Assembly (NCBI GenBank): GCA_021639365.1
Contig: JAJXHK010000011.1
Location: 1-52,949 of the forward strand
Direction: 5' to 3'
Source: Collinsella aerofaciens
Lineage (GTDB): Bacteria > Actinomycetota > Coriobacteriia > Coriobacteriales > Coriobacteriaceae
DNA: 52,949 bases
Shown: piece by piece, positions 41,614 through 49,389 of the stretch
Position numbering within the stretch: the first letter of the stretch is position 1
Layout of the letters: every line of letters begins with the position of its first letter
The notes under the pieces: model-generated
The model's database searches: none
What the model was told of the DNA's origin: nothing
What the model saw: only the letters and a program-made list of their open reading frames with translations
Position numbers and translations under genes: made by a program

Positions 41614-41828
41614 TGAAGCCCGCAGAGATTCGTGAGCTCTCGGACGCTCAGCTCGTTGAGAAGCTGAAGGAAATGCGCGCCGAGCTCTTTAACCTTCGTT
41701 TCCAGATGGCCACCAGCCAGCTGGACAACACCGCTCGCGTCAACACCGTGAAGAAGGACATCGCTCGCGTCCTCACGGAGCAGCGCGCCCGCGAGATCGC
41801 AGCGGAGAAGTCCGCTGTCGCCGAGTAG
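41613..41828 (+). CDS. rpmC: 50S ribosomal protein L29
   Basis: A 71-residue helical protein, normal length. KPAEIRELSDAQLVEKLKEM and ELFNLRFQMATSQLDNTARV are standard. It shares its first base with the rplP stop; AAGGAGGA inside rplP serves as ribosome site. Confidence 0.96.
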   Translation: MKPAEIRELSDAQLVEKLKEMRAELFNLRFQMATSQLDNTARVNTVKKDIARVLTEQRAREIAAEKSAVAE

Positions 41829-41844
41829 GACCTAAGGAGAGAAC

Positions 41845-42105
41845 ATGACTGATTCGCGTAACTCGCGTAAGGTCCGTACGGGTGTCGTTACCTCCGTCTC
41901 CGGTGCCAAGACCATCGTTGTCACCATCACCGAGCGCAAGCGTCACCCCAAGTACGGCAAGATGATGACCAGCTCCAAGAAGCTGCACGCTCACGACGAG
42001 GAGTGCACGGCTGGCGTGGGCGACACCGTCCGCGTTATGGAGACCCGTCCTATGTCCAAGATGAAGCGTTGGCGCCTCATCGAGGTCGTCGAGCGCGCTA
42101 AATAA
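41845..42105 (+). CDS. rpsQ: 30S ribosomal protein S17
   Basis: An 86-residue OB-fold protein that binds 16S rRNA. RKVRTGVVTSVSGAKTIVVT, HPKYGKMMTSSKKLHAHDE and PMSKMKRWRLIEVVERAK are present. TAAGGAGAG lies before the ATG. Confidence 0.96.
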   Translation: MTDSRNSRKVRTGVVTSVSGAKTIVVTITERKRHPKYGKMMTSSKKLHAHDEECTAGVGDTVRVMETRPMSKMKRWRLIEVVERAK

Positions 42106-42132
42106 GCAGTCGCTCTTACGACTTGTACGTTT

Positions 42133-42198
42133 CCGAAGATGTGCGTATGCCTGGCTTGCATACCACGGGCCGTATACAGGCTGCGCACCTCTCTTCGG
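42133..42198 (+). promoter_or_regulatory. Long imperfect hairpin between rpsQ and rplN
   Basis: CCGAAGA (42133-42139) pairs with TCTTCGG (42192-42198), GTGCG (42141-42145) with CGCAC (42184-42188), and there is an inner TATGC/GCATA stem. Located in the 118-base gap, where a ribosomal-protein leader (for example for the spc genes) could act. Confidence 0.5.
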
Positions 42199-42223
42199 TT
42201 CTTAGTTCGGAGGAACATCTACC

Positions 42224-42592
42224 ATGATTCAGATGCAAACCATGCTGAACGTCGCCGACAACTCCGGCGCTCGCAAGATTCGCTGCATCAAGGTGCTTGG
42301 CGGTTCCAAGCGTCGTTATGCAGGCATCGGCGATGTGTTCATCGGTGCTGTCCAGGAGGCTACCCCTGGCGCCAACGTCAAGAAGAAGGACGTTGTCCGT
42401 TGCGTCGTCGTTCGCACCGTTAAGGAGATCCGCCGCAAGGATGGCTCCTACATTCGCTTTGATGAGAACGCCTGCGTTGTCATCAACAACGATGGTTCGC
42501 CCGTCGGCACCCGTATCTTCGGGCCCGTCGCTCGCGAGCTTCGTGACAAGAAGTACATGAAGATCGTCTCGCTCGCTCCCGAGACCCTGTAG
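42224..42592 (+). CDS. rplN: 50S ribosomal protein L14
   Basis: A 122-residue intersubunit-bridge protein of fixed length. MIQMQTMLNVADNSGARKIR and FDENACVVINNDGSPVGTRI with GPVARELRDKKYMKIVSLAP are standard. It follows the structured gap after rpsQ; CGGAGGAAC lies upstream. Confidence 0.97.
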   Translation: MIQMQTMLNVADNSGARKIRCIKVLGGSKRRYAGIGDVFIGAVQEATPGANVKKKDVVRCVVVRTVKEIRRKDGSYIRFDENACVVINNDGSPVGTRIFGPVARELRDKKYMKIVSLAPETL

Positions 42593-42605
42593 TTAGGGGA
42601 GATAT

Positions 42606-42911
42606 ATGTATATCAAGAAGGGCGATAAGGTCCAGGTTCTCTCTGGTAAGGATCGCGGCAAGCAGGGCGTTATCCTGCGTGCTCTCCCCGCCGAGAACAA
42701 GGTCGTTGTCGAGGGCGTTTCGGTCGTCAAGAAGGCCGTCAAGCCCAACGCTGCCAACCAGCAGGGTGGTATCGTTTCGCAGGAGGCACCCATCGATGCC
42801 TCCAACGTCAATCTCGTTTGCCCCGAGTGCGGTAAGGTTACCCGCGTCGGTCACGAGAAGGACGGCAAGAACAAGCTGCGCGTCTGCAAGAAGTGCGGCC
42901 ACAAGTTCTAA
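42606..42911 (+). CDS. rplX: 50S ribosomal protein L24 (zinc-ribbon type)
   Basis: A 101-residue protein. The KOW motif (KKGDKVQVLSGKDRGKQGVI) is N-terminal, followed by QGGIVSQEAPIDASNV. The C-terminus has two Cys-X2-Cys pairs (CPECGK and CKKCGH), a zinc-ribbon variant known in many L24 proteins. rplE, which normally follows, is missing; a terminator comes instead. Confidence 0.96.
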   Translation: MYIKKGDKVQVLSGKDRGKQGVILRALPAENKVVVEGVSVVKKAVKPNAANQQGGIVSQEAPIDASNVNLVCPECGKVTRVGHEKDGKNKLRVCKKCGHKF

Positions 42912-42940
42912 GCTGCCCGCAACAGTTAAGTTGCTAGCAA

Positions 42941-42975
42941 AGGCCCGGATGCCCCACGGCACCCGGGCCTTTTTT
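42941..42975 (+). terminator. Intrinsic terminator after rplX
   Basis: AGGCCCGGATGCC (42941-42953) pairs with GGCACCCGGGCCT (42958-42970), followed by T6. Confidence 0.95.
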
Positions 42976-42989
42976 ATCCCTACTCATTG

Positions 42990-43018
42990 CACTCATTGGG
43001 GACAGACTTAAATGAGTG
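42990..43018 (+). repeat. REP-like hairpin with GGGGACAG loop
   Basis: CACTCATT pairs with AATGAGTG around GGGGACAGACTTA. GGGGACAG-type loops and tetranucleotide heads recall REP sequences; no transposase is nearby. Confidence 0.5.
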
Positions 43019-43118
43019 GACATTATCGCGGATGAGCTAGGTGGGTATATCGAGCCTCGATTCTTAACCGGTAAAAAGGTCAATACCGATCGCACTCGTG
43101 CTCTGCAAATCGCCTGTG

Positions 43119-43174
43119 TGCGTGTTTGTGCGCGTTCAATTGCGTTTAATTGCGCTTACATGCGTATATATGCG
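43119..43174 (+). repeat. Phased array of six TGCG motifs
   Basis: TGCG begins at 43119, 43129, 43141, 43151, 43161 and 43171: steps of 10, 12, 10, 10 and 10 bases, with A/T-rich spacers such as TTTAAT and TATATA. The motifs therefore lie on about the same helix face. Located 125-180 bases before the oxidoreductase gene. Confidence 0.7.
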
Positions 43175-43298
43175 CCTTCTACGGGGCAATATTGACCGTT
43201 TAGCGGTGAGATACGCAAAAACGCGCACAGACGCGCGTGTTTGTGCGAATATAGAGCTGTCCGAAATGCAAGACGTTCTATGACACAGGAGGCACATG

Positions 43299-44378
43299 AT
43301 GGCAGATTCCAAGCAGGCTCCACTCGACGCCGCGGCAGCCGCCAAAGCAGCGTTTGCTTCGGTCCAGGACAAGCCGTTCCCTAACGACATCTTTACGGCT
43401 CCCGAGCTCCGCTGGGCCGTGATCGGGTGCGGCGTTATCGCCAACCAGATGGCCCAGTCCCTCGCTCTTGCCGGCCGCAAGCTCGCGGGCGTCGCCAACC
43501 GCACGCTGTCCAAGGCTCAGACTTTTGCCGAGCAGTATGGCATCGAGAAGGTCTATGACACGGTCGAAGACCTCTACGCCGATCCGGACATCGACGCTGT
43601 CTATATCACCACGCCGCACAACACGCATATCACCTATCTGCGTGCCGCGCTGGCCGCCGGCAAGCACGTGCTCTGCGAGAAGGCCATTACCCTCAACTCT
43701 GCCGAGCTCGACGAGGCCCGCGCCATCGCCGACGAGCACAACGTGGTCCTTATGGATGCCACCACGGTGCTCCACATGCCGCTGTATCAGGAGCTGCGCC
43801 GTCGCATGGATGCGGGCGACTTTGGCCACATGAACCTCGCCCAGCTCAACTTTGGCAGCTATAAGGAGTACGGCGACCTGACCAACCGCTTCTACAACCG
43901 CAGCCTTGCCGGCGGCGCCATGCTCGACATTGGCGTGTATGCCCTGTCCGTCATGCGCCTCTTTATGGCAAGCCAGCCCGCTGAGGTCGTGTCTCTGGGC
44001 AACACCTGTGAGACTGGCGTTGACGTAGCGGGCGGCATTGTCTGCCGAAACGCCGAGCAGCAGCTGGGCGTCGTGAGCCTTACGCTCCACTCGAAGCAGC
44101 CCAAGCGCTCGGTCATCAGCTTTGACAAGTGCTATATCGAGGTCAACGAGTATCCGCGTGCCGACCATGCGATCATCGTGTGGACTGCAGACGGTCACCG
44201 TGAGGAGGTCCACGCCGGCACCGAGGCCTACGCGCTGTGCTACGAGATGGCTGACCTCGAGAAGGCCGTCGCCGGCGATGATTCCAAGCGTGAGCTTCTG
44301 GATTATGCTTCTGATGTAATGGAGCTGATGACCAAGCTCCGTGCCGATTGGGGAGTCGTCTACCCCGAGGAGGAGTAA
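43299..44378 (+). CDS. Gfo/Idh/MocA-family oxidoreductase
   Basis: A 359-residue NAD(P)-dependent dehydrogenase. The Rossmann fold follows about 30 extra N-terminal residues: AVIGCGVIANQMAQSLALAG, VYITTPHNTHITYL and the LCEKAITLNSAELDEA catalytic lysine segment. The C-terminal domain binds the sugar or polyol; the substrate is unknown. ATG 43299 lies 6 bases after CAGGAGG; an adjacent ATG at 43296 also works. The DeoR regulator follows after 3 bases, so the pair probably forms one operon under autoregulation. Confidence 0.88.
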   Translation: MADSKQAPLDAAAAAKAAFASVQDKPFPNDIFTAPELRWAVIGCGVIANQMAQSLALAGRKLAGVANRTLSKAQTFAEQYGIEKVYDTVEDLYADPDIDAVYITTPHNTHITYLRAALAAGKHVLCEKAITLNSAELDEARAIADEHNVVLMDATTVLHMPLYQELRRRMDAGDFGHMNLAQLNFGSYKEYGDLTNRFYNRSLAGGAMLDIGVYALSVMRLFMASQPAEVVSLGNTCETGVDVAGGIVCRNAEQQLGVVSLTLHSKQPKRSVISFDKCYIEVNEYPRADHAIIVWTADGHREEVHAGTEAYALCYEMADLEKAVAGDDSKRELLDYASDVMELMTKLRADWGVVYPEEE

Positions 44379-44381
44379 GCG

Positions 44382-45128
44382 ATGCTCGCGGAAGATAGGC
44401 TCAATGCGATCGTCTCGATGGTGCAGCAGGCTGGTTCAGTAACGGTGCCAGAGCTTGCCGATGCCCTGGGTGTGACGGCTTCTACCATTCGACGCGATCT
44501 GCAGACGCTTGACCGAGCGCACCGCATCGCCAAGGTGCACGGTGGCGCGACAAGCCTTGAGCGCGCGCACGTGACGCGCGACTTAACGATCAGTGAGCGC
44601 AGTGATCTCCATAACGACGACAAGGAGCGCATCTGCGCCCGTGCGGCGGCGCTTGTGGAGCCCGATAGTTTCGTGTATATCGATTCGGGTTCCACGACCC
44701 TCAAGCTCATCGAGCATCTTCCGCATCTCGAAGGGGTTACCTATGTGACTGATTCCGTGCTCCATGCTCAGCATCTCGCTTTGCGCGGCATGCGTACCGT
44801 GGTGCTGGGCGGCGAGCTCAAACCCGAGACCGAGGCGCTCGTTGGCCCCGATGCCTTGGCAACTCTAGAACGCTACAACTTCAACTGCGGCTTTTGGGGC
44901 TCCAACGGCATTGCCGCCGAGCAGGGTTTTACGACTCCCGATATCGAGGAAGCGCAGGTCAAGCGTATCTCGATGCGCCATACGGCCAAACGCTTCGTAA
45001 TCTCGGACGCCAGCAAATTTGGCATGGTGGCGCCCGTCAAGTTCGCGGACTTCCGCGACGCAACAATTATTACCGCGGGCGAGGTGCCCGCAAAGTACCG
45101 GGCAATGGACAACGTCATCACGGTCTAG
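44382..45128 (+). CDS. DeoR-family transcriptional regulator
   Basis: A 248-residue regulator. The N-terminal winged helix shows GSVTVPELADALGV (17-30) and TASTIRRDLQTLD, the recognition helix. The C-terminal ISOCOT-fold domain binds a sugar phosphate: YIDSGSTTLKLIEHL and LVGPDALATLERYNFNCGFWG with EAQVKRISMRHTAKRFVI. It probably regulates the oxidoreductase upstream, with which it shares an operon. A terminator follows. Confidence 0.9.
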   Translation: MLAEDRLNAIVSMVQQAGSVTVPELADALGVTASTIRRDLQTLDRAHRIAKVHGGATSLERAHVTRDLTISERSDLHNDDKERICARAAALVEPDSFVYIDSGSTTLKLIEHLPHLEGVTYVTDSVLHAQHLALRGMRTVVLGGELKPETEALVGPDALATLERYNFNCGFWGSNGIAAEQGFTTPDIEEAQVKRISMRHTAKRFVISDASKFGMVAPVKFADFRDATIITAGEVPAKYRAMDNVITV

Positions 45129-45173
45129 CAACGGGGCGAAGTAAGGCCAAAACCATTTAGTTTTCTCAATAGA

Positions 45174-45209
45174 AAAGCGGCAACATCCATTACGGGCGTT
45201 GCCGCTTTC
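45174..45209 (+). terminator. Intrinsic terminator after the DeoR gene
   Basis: AAAGCGGCAAC (45174-45184) pairs with GTTGCCGCTTT (45198-45208). The T-run is short; symmetric A-run suggests two-way use. Confidence 0.8.
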
Positions 45210-45229
45210 GTTGTCTGCCGGTTTGTCTA

Positions 45230-45276
45230 AATCTGTAACAACCAGACCGTTAAAAGCAGGCTAGATGTTACAGATT
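45230..45276 (+). repeat. Inverted-repeat unit 1 of a tandem pair
   Basis: Arms AATCTGTAACA (45230-45240) and TGTTACAGATT (45266-45276). The loop contains AGACCG and TAAAAGC, partly shared with unit 2. Confidence 0.75.
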
Positions 45277-45304
45277 GAGATTTTCCCTTAAGGGGGATTC
45301 GAAT

Positions 45305-45361
45305 GTCTCGATCTGTAACAGATAGACCGGAAAATGGGTTCTAACTGTTACAGATCGAGAC
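45305..45361 (+). repeat. Inverted-repeat unit 2 of a tandem pair
   Basis: Arms GTCTCGATCTGTAACAG (45305-45321) and CTGTTACAGATCGAGAC (45345-45361) pair perfectly over 17 bases. The loop contains AGACCGGAAAATGGG. Units 1 and 2 share the arm tip CTGTAACA and the AGACCG loop start, so they are related repeats. Confidence 0.8.
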
Positions 45362-45410
45362 GTTTTGGGGCCGCGGCTGAGCCATCGCGGTCAAAACCAC
45401 CACAAAGGTG

Positions 45411-45425
45411 CTGTCCCTTTTTGGC
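45411..45425 (+). repeat. Dispersed 15-mer CTGTCCCTTTTTGGC, copy 2
   Basis: Identical to 19404-19418. It lies just past the 3' end of the minus-strand pseudouridine synthase gene. Confidence 0.55.
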
Positions 45426-45430
45426 GGGTT

Positions 45431-46090
45431 TTAGGGCTCCCAGGGGCAGGGGGCTTCGATGTGGATGTGCTCGCCGGTTACGGGATGCGTAAAGGACACG
45501 CTGTGGGCATGGAGCATGAGGCCGCAGGGGCGCGGCGTTCCGTACAGGTCGTCGCCAACCAGGGGATGATGCTCGCTTGCCAGATGCACGCGAATCTGAT
45601 GCTTGCGGCCGGTGAGCAGCTCGACATCAATATACGAGCGCGTGGGCAGGCCGCGGCGGCTCTTAAGGCGCTTGAGTACCTTGACGCGCGTCTGAGACGG
45701 CTTGCCGCTGGCGCCAACGCGCATCTTGCGGCTATCGTGGCGGTCGCGGGCGATAGGCTTGTCGATGAGCTTCTCGTTCCAGTCGATTTTGCCCTCGGCG
45801 AGCGCCAGATAGTGCTTTTCGAATGCGTGGTCGATGACCATCTGGTCAAAGGCGGGCTGCGTCTGCTTGTCGAGCGAGAACAGCACCACGCCGGTGGTGT
45901 TGCGGTCTAGGCGATTGAGCGGCTGCATGTCGGTCGCGGCAAAGCCGTCGCCCATCGCCAGCAGCAGGTCGCTGGCGTAGTCGGTAAGTGTGCGCTCACC
46001 GGTGCCGTCACCGTGGACGATCATGCCAGCGGGCTTGTCGATGGCCATGAGCCAGGCGTCGCAGTAGAGGACTTGAGGTTCTTCGTTCAC
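45431..46090 (-). CDS. RluA-family pseudouridine synthase
   Basis: A 219-residue enzyme that converts uridine to pseudouridine in rRNA or tRNA. The catalytic Asp is in LNRLDRNTTGVVLF (about 57-71); most members have HRLD, here NRLD. Later motifs are KHYLALAEG, SQTRVKVL and LLTGRKHQIRVHL plus HPLVGDDLYG. It lacks an N-terminal S4 domain, as in RluA and TruC, so it is a short form. The RNA target cannot be set. It lies downstream of the U32 gene on the same strand after 15 bases, suggesting one operon. Confidence 0.88.
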   Translation of the reverse strand: MNEEPQVLYCDAWLMAIDKPAGMIVHGDGTGERTLTDYASDLLLAMGDGFAATDMQPLNRLDRNTTGVVLFSLDKQTQPAFDQMVIDHAFEKHYLALAEGKIDWNEKLIDKPIARDRHDSRKMRVGASGKPSQTRVKVLKRLKSRRGLPTRSYIDVELLTGRKHQIRVHLASEHHPLVGDDLYGTPRPCGLMLHAHSVSFTHPVTGEHIHIEAPCPWEP

Positions 46091-46105
46091 GTGTAAGCCT
46101 TTCGG

Positions 46106-48601
46106 TTAGCTAATTCCCACAAACATGCAGCCCGAGGTAGCGCCGCGCAGGCGGGCAGCGGGCTTGCGGCCGGCTTGCGCGGCCTCGACGGCGCGACGGA
46201 CGCGAGCGACGGCACGGCCAATCTCATCGGCCTCGAGCAAGGTTCCGTCGACCATAAGACGGCGCACGCCGGCGTCGAGCAGCTGTGGAACCTGCGGTGT
46301 GAGGTCGATGGGGTAGGCGTCGTACAGGCGAGAGCGGCCGTGGATGTCGGTGCGGACGGGCATGACCTTTCCGTCGATATTCTTGAGCGAGAGCTTGCGG
46401 GCACGCAAGCGGCAGTTGGCACAATCGTGGATGCAGCCGTTGGCAACCTGCAGAATGCAATGCTCGCTTGTCATGACGCGCGGGCGGCCAAAGACGGTGA
46501 TGCCTAGAGCCGCGGGCGCGGCGGCGCCGAGCGAGACAATCTCGTCGAGCGTGATCTCGGGCGAGAGCCAAAACGCACCGGCTCCGCGCTCGGCAAGCGC
46601 CTCCATGCAGGGCATGTTGTGTACCGGCAGGCAAGAGCGAATCTCGGCCGTGGCGCCAACCTGGGCGGCCAGGGCAAGCTCAGAGATGTTGCCAATAGCG
46701 ACCGTGGCGCCGGCAACAACCCATGGGTCAACGCGGACATGGTCAACGGCGCGGCAGACCTCATCGAGCACGGGTACAATGCCCTGCTCAAACGTATCGG
46801 CGGGGGAGAGCTTGGCCGCATCGAGCGCGTTGGTGGTCATGTAGATGCGCATTGCACCCTCCGCCCGCGCTGCCTCGGCGGCCTCGAGCGAGGTGACGGT
46901 GGCGCAGATCTGCGGCTCGTCGCGGTAGTGCTCGGGCGCGGGGCGGGAATCACTGGTGACAATCGCCGGCAGCTCGAGCGTTTTCGCGCGCTCCGCGTAC
47001 GGCGCCAGAATGGCCTCTTCCAGCGCCTTGCAAGCGGCGGCGCGCACCTTATGTACGGCGGAGAAACCCATGCCACAGCCCTCATCGAGCGCCACCTCAA
47101 AGCTCGCAGCCTCAAAGGGAGAGGAACCCATGCGGCCGACGTGCTCAACCAGATCGGACGCCTCGACCGCACGGGTCTTGGCGGCTTCGACGGTAAAGCC
47201 CGTGGCCGTGGCCGTAAGCGAAGGGTCGTCGCAGCAGGTGAGCGTAACGGTAAACGGCTCGCCCAGACGCGCCACAACGGACACGTCTACGGCGCGGCGG
47301 CGCAGCACATCGCGCTTGAGCGCGGCGCCGGCGGCGTCGATGGCACGCTGACTGCGAATCACGCGGACGCGGCAGCCCTCGGGCATGCTGCGGGGTACGC
47401 GACATTCGATGACTTCACCGGCTGCGGCATCATCGGCGGCAATAGTGGTCAGGAACTGGTCAAACTCGTTATCGTGGCGAAGCTCCAGCAGGTCGCCCTT
47501 GCCCACGGGCTCAAACAGCTCAATGCGGGCGATGGCGGCGCGGCGACGGCGGTCGTCGGGCTTGAGGCCGCGCACATCGCGGTTGGCCGGGCGGCTGCCC
47601 AGCACCGTGCCCACGATCTGGCCGCGGTTGTTGGAACGCTCATAGCTCATCATCTCGTCGCCCGAGGTGCCGTCCTGATAGGCGTGCGTAAAGTCGCGGT
47701 TAAAGCAGCGCTTGAGCTGGCGCTGGCGGGCGGCTTTCTCGTCCTTGGCAACGGTGGTTCCGGCCAGCATGTCATCAATCTGATGACGATACACGTCGAC
47801 GATGGAATACACGTAATCGGGCGCCTTCATGCGGCCCTCGAGCTTGAGCGACGCGGCGCCGGCGTCATACAGGCGGCGAACAAGCTGTGAGGTGTTGGTG
47901 TCACGCGGGCACAGCGCGCGCTCGCGACCGGCAGGGGAGAGCGAGCGACCGTTCTCGTCGATCAGCTCGTAGGGCAAGCGGCAGGGCTGGGCGCACATGC
48001 CACGGTTGGCCGAGCGGCCCGCCATGGCAAAGCTCGACAGCAGGCACAAACCCGAGTAGCAAAAGCAGATGGCACCGTGGCTAAAGACCTCAAGGTCAAC
48101 ATCGGGCGCGGCATCGTGAATGGCGGCAATCTCGTCGATGGAAAGCTCGCGCGAGAGGGTCACGCGGTCGGCACCCTGCTCGCGGCACCAAAGGGTTCCG
48201 CGGTCGTCGTGGATGTTCGCCTGGGTCGAGATATGCGTCTCGATGCCGGGCATGGTGCGCTTGACCTCAAAGAACAGGCCCCAGTCCTGGATGATGAAGG
48301 CGTCGGCGCCCAGCGTGGAGCAGCGATGGATGAGCTGCAGCGCATCGCTCATCTCGGATTCCTTGATGACGATGTTGACCGTGACGTAGACGCGCGAGCC
48401 GGCCAGATGCGCGGCGCGGCAGGCCTGCTCAAAGGCCTCGTCGGTAAAGTTGGTGGCCTTGCGGCGTGCGTTGAAGCTGCCCATGCCGCAGTAGATGGCG
48501 TCTGCCCCGGCGGCGAGTGCGGCGGCAAAGGGCTCGGGCCCTCCGGCGGGCGCCAAAAGCTCGGGTCTGCGGTTGGTGGTTCGACTGGCGGTTGCGGTCA
48601 T
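46106..48601 (-). CDS. U32 peptidase-family protein (RlhA/TrhP-like) with C-terminal extension
   Basis: An 831-residue protein. The U32 signature EVFSHGAICFCYSGLCLLS is at residues 171-189, followed by SANRGMCAQPCRLPYEL with the iron-sulfur type cysteines. The N-terminal half is the U32 TIM barrel; the C-terminal half matches the long DUF3656-type domains. Though called peptidases, well-studied relatives (RlhA, TrhP) make 5-hydroxycytidine or 5-hydroxyuridine in RNA. Sharing an operon with a pseudouridine synthase fits an RNA-modification role better than proteolysis. ATG 48601 follows AAAGGCAGG. Confidence 0.88.
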   Translation of the reverse strand: MTATASRTTNRRPELLAPAGGPEPFAAALAAGADAIYCGMGSFNARRKATNFTDEAFEQACRAAHLAGSRVYVTVNIVIKESEMSDALQLIHRCSTLGADAFIIQDWGLFFEVKRTMPGIETHISTQANIHDDRGTLWCREQGADRVTLSRELSIDEIAAIHDAAPDVDLEVFSHGAICFCYSGLCLLSSFAMAGRSANRGMCAQPCRLPYELIDENGRSLSPAGRERALCPRDTNTSQLVRRLYDAGAASLKLEGRMKAPDYVYSIVDVYRHQIDDMLAGTTVAKDEKAARQRQLKRCFNRDFTHAYQDGTSGDEMMSYERSNNRGQIVGTVLGSRPANRDVRGLKPDDRRRRAAIARIELFEPVGKGDLLELRHDNEFDQFLTTIAADDAAAGEVIECRVPRSMPEGCRVRVIRSQRAIDAAGAALKRDVLRRRAVDVSVVARLGEPFTVTLTCCDDPSLTATATGFTVEAAKTRAVEASDLVEHVGRMGSSPFEAASFEVALDEGCGMGFSAVHKVRAAACKALEEAILAPYAERAKTLELPAIVTSDSRPAPEHYRDEPQICATVTSLEAAEAARAEGAMRIYMTTNALDAAKLSPADTFEQGIVPVLDEVCRAVDHVRVDPWVVAGATVAIGNISELALAAQVGATAEIRSCLPVHNMPCMEALAERGAGAFWLSPEITLDEIVSLGAAAPAALGITVFGRPRVMTSEHCILQVANGCIHDCANCRLRARKLSLKNIDGKVMPVRTDIHGRSRLYDAYPIDLTPQVPQLLDAGVRRLMVDGTLLEADEIGRAVARVRRAVEAAQAGRKPAARLRGATSGCMFVGIS

Positions 48602-48783
48602 ATCCTGCCTTTCAAAATGCTCAGATACTCAAAAGTATAGTGGTGCCGTCGCGGCAGGCGATGCCCGTGCTCTAAGCGGGATAAAGTCTTCAGCAGCTTG
48701 GACTGGCTGCTCCACATGAGAACCGTTCAGCGGTCCGGGGAAACCGTTGGGCGATAAAATATTCTCGCAGCGTGATAATAATC

Positions 48784-48812
48784 TTGCATCGCGTGGAAAC
48801 CTTGAGTACTAT
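48784..48812 (+). promoter_or_regulatory. Candidate promoter of ridA
   Basis: TTGCAT (48784-48789), 17-base spacer, TACTAT (48807-48812). The rest of 48602-48899 shows no gene. Confidence 0.45.
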
Positions 48813-48899
48813 TCCAATCAAGCGCGGTGTTCAGACCGAACTGTGCCTCCCGGTGTGAACGCCGCGCTCTCGTTCCCTTTTACTTGTAAGGAGAAAAAC

Positions 48900-49277
48900 A
48901 TGAGCAAGACCGTCGTGTCTTCCGATAACGCACCCGCAGCCATCGGCCCGTATTCCCCTGGTATCCAGACCGGCAACATGGTGTTCCTGTCCGGCCAGCT
49001 GGGCATCGATCCCGCAACTGGCAAGATGCCCGAGGGCGTCGAGGCCCAGGCCAAGCAGTCCCTTGCTAACGTCGAGGCCCTGCTGACCGCTGCCGGCGCC
49101 ACCTTTGCCGATGTCGTCAAGACCACAGTCTACCTGGCTGACATTGCCGACTTCGCTGCCGTAAACGAGATCTACGCCTCCAAGTTCGAGGCCCCGTTCC
49201 CCGCGCGCAGCGCTTTCCAGGTTGCCGCTCTTCCGGCTGGCGGTCTGGTCGAGATCGAGGTCGTCGCCGCTCTCTAA
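48900..49277 (+). CDS. ridA: 2-iminobutanoate/2-iminopropanoate deaminase (RidA)
   Basis: A 125-residue YjgF/YER057c/UK114 protein that hydrolyses reactive enamine/imine intermediates from PLP enzymes. GPYSPGIQTGNMVFLSGQLG and the active-site Arg in FPARSAFQVAALPAGG with the final EIEVVA are typical. ATG 48900 follows AAGGAG; the open frame extends further upstream without homology. It stands alone between its promoter and a terminator. Confidence 0.94.
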   Translation: MSKTVVSSDNAPAAIGPYSPGIQTGNMVFLSGQLGIDPATGKMPEGVEAQAKQSLANVEALLTAAGATFADVVKTTVYLADIADFAAVNEIYASKFEAPFPARSAFQVAALPAGGLVEIEVVAAL

Positions 49278-49307
49278 GGCGTTGGCCACAACTAAACATG
49301 ACATGCA

Positions 49308-49341
49308 AAAAGACCCTGCAGCGCGTGCGAGCTGCAGGGTC
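49308..49341 (+). terminator. Intrinsic terminator after ridA
   Basis: AGACCCTGCAG and CTGCAGGGTCT pair around GCGCGTGCGAG, followed by TTTTG. It may also serve the convergent regulator gene. Confidence 0.9.
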
Positions 49342-49389
49342 TTTTGTCAAGTGACGAATCGCTTGTGGAGTCGCGCTCCATTTTGCTCG

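Noticed and set aside
43098..43283. Small open frame of 61 codons before the oxidoreductase
   Set aside because: No ribosome site, low-complexity translation and it is built on the TGCG array.
45230..45361. CRISPR-like array
   Set aside because: Only two units, each an inverted repeat with related loops, unlike direct repeats with unrelated spacers; no cas genes.
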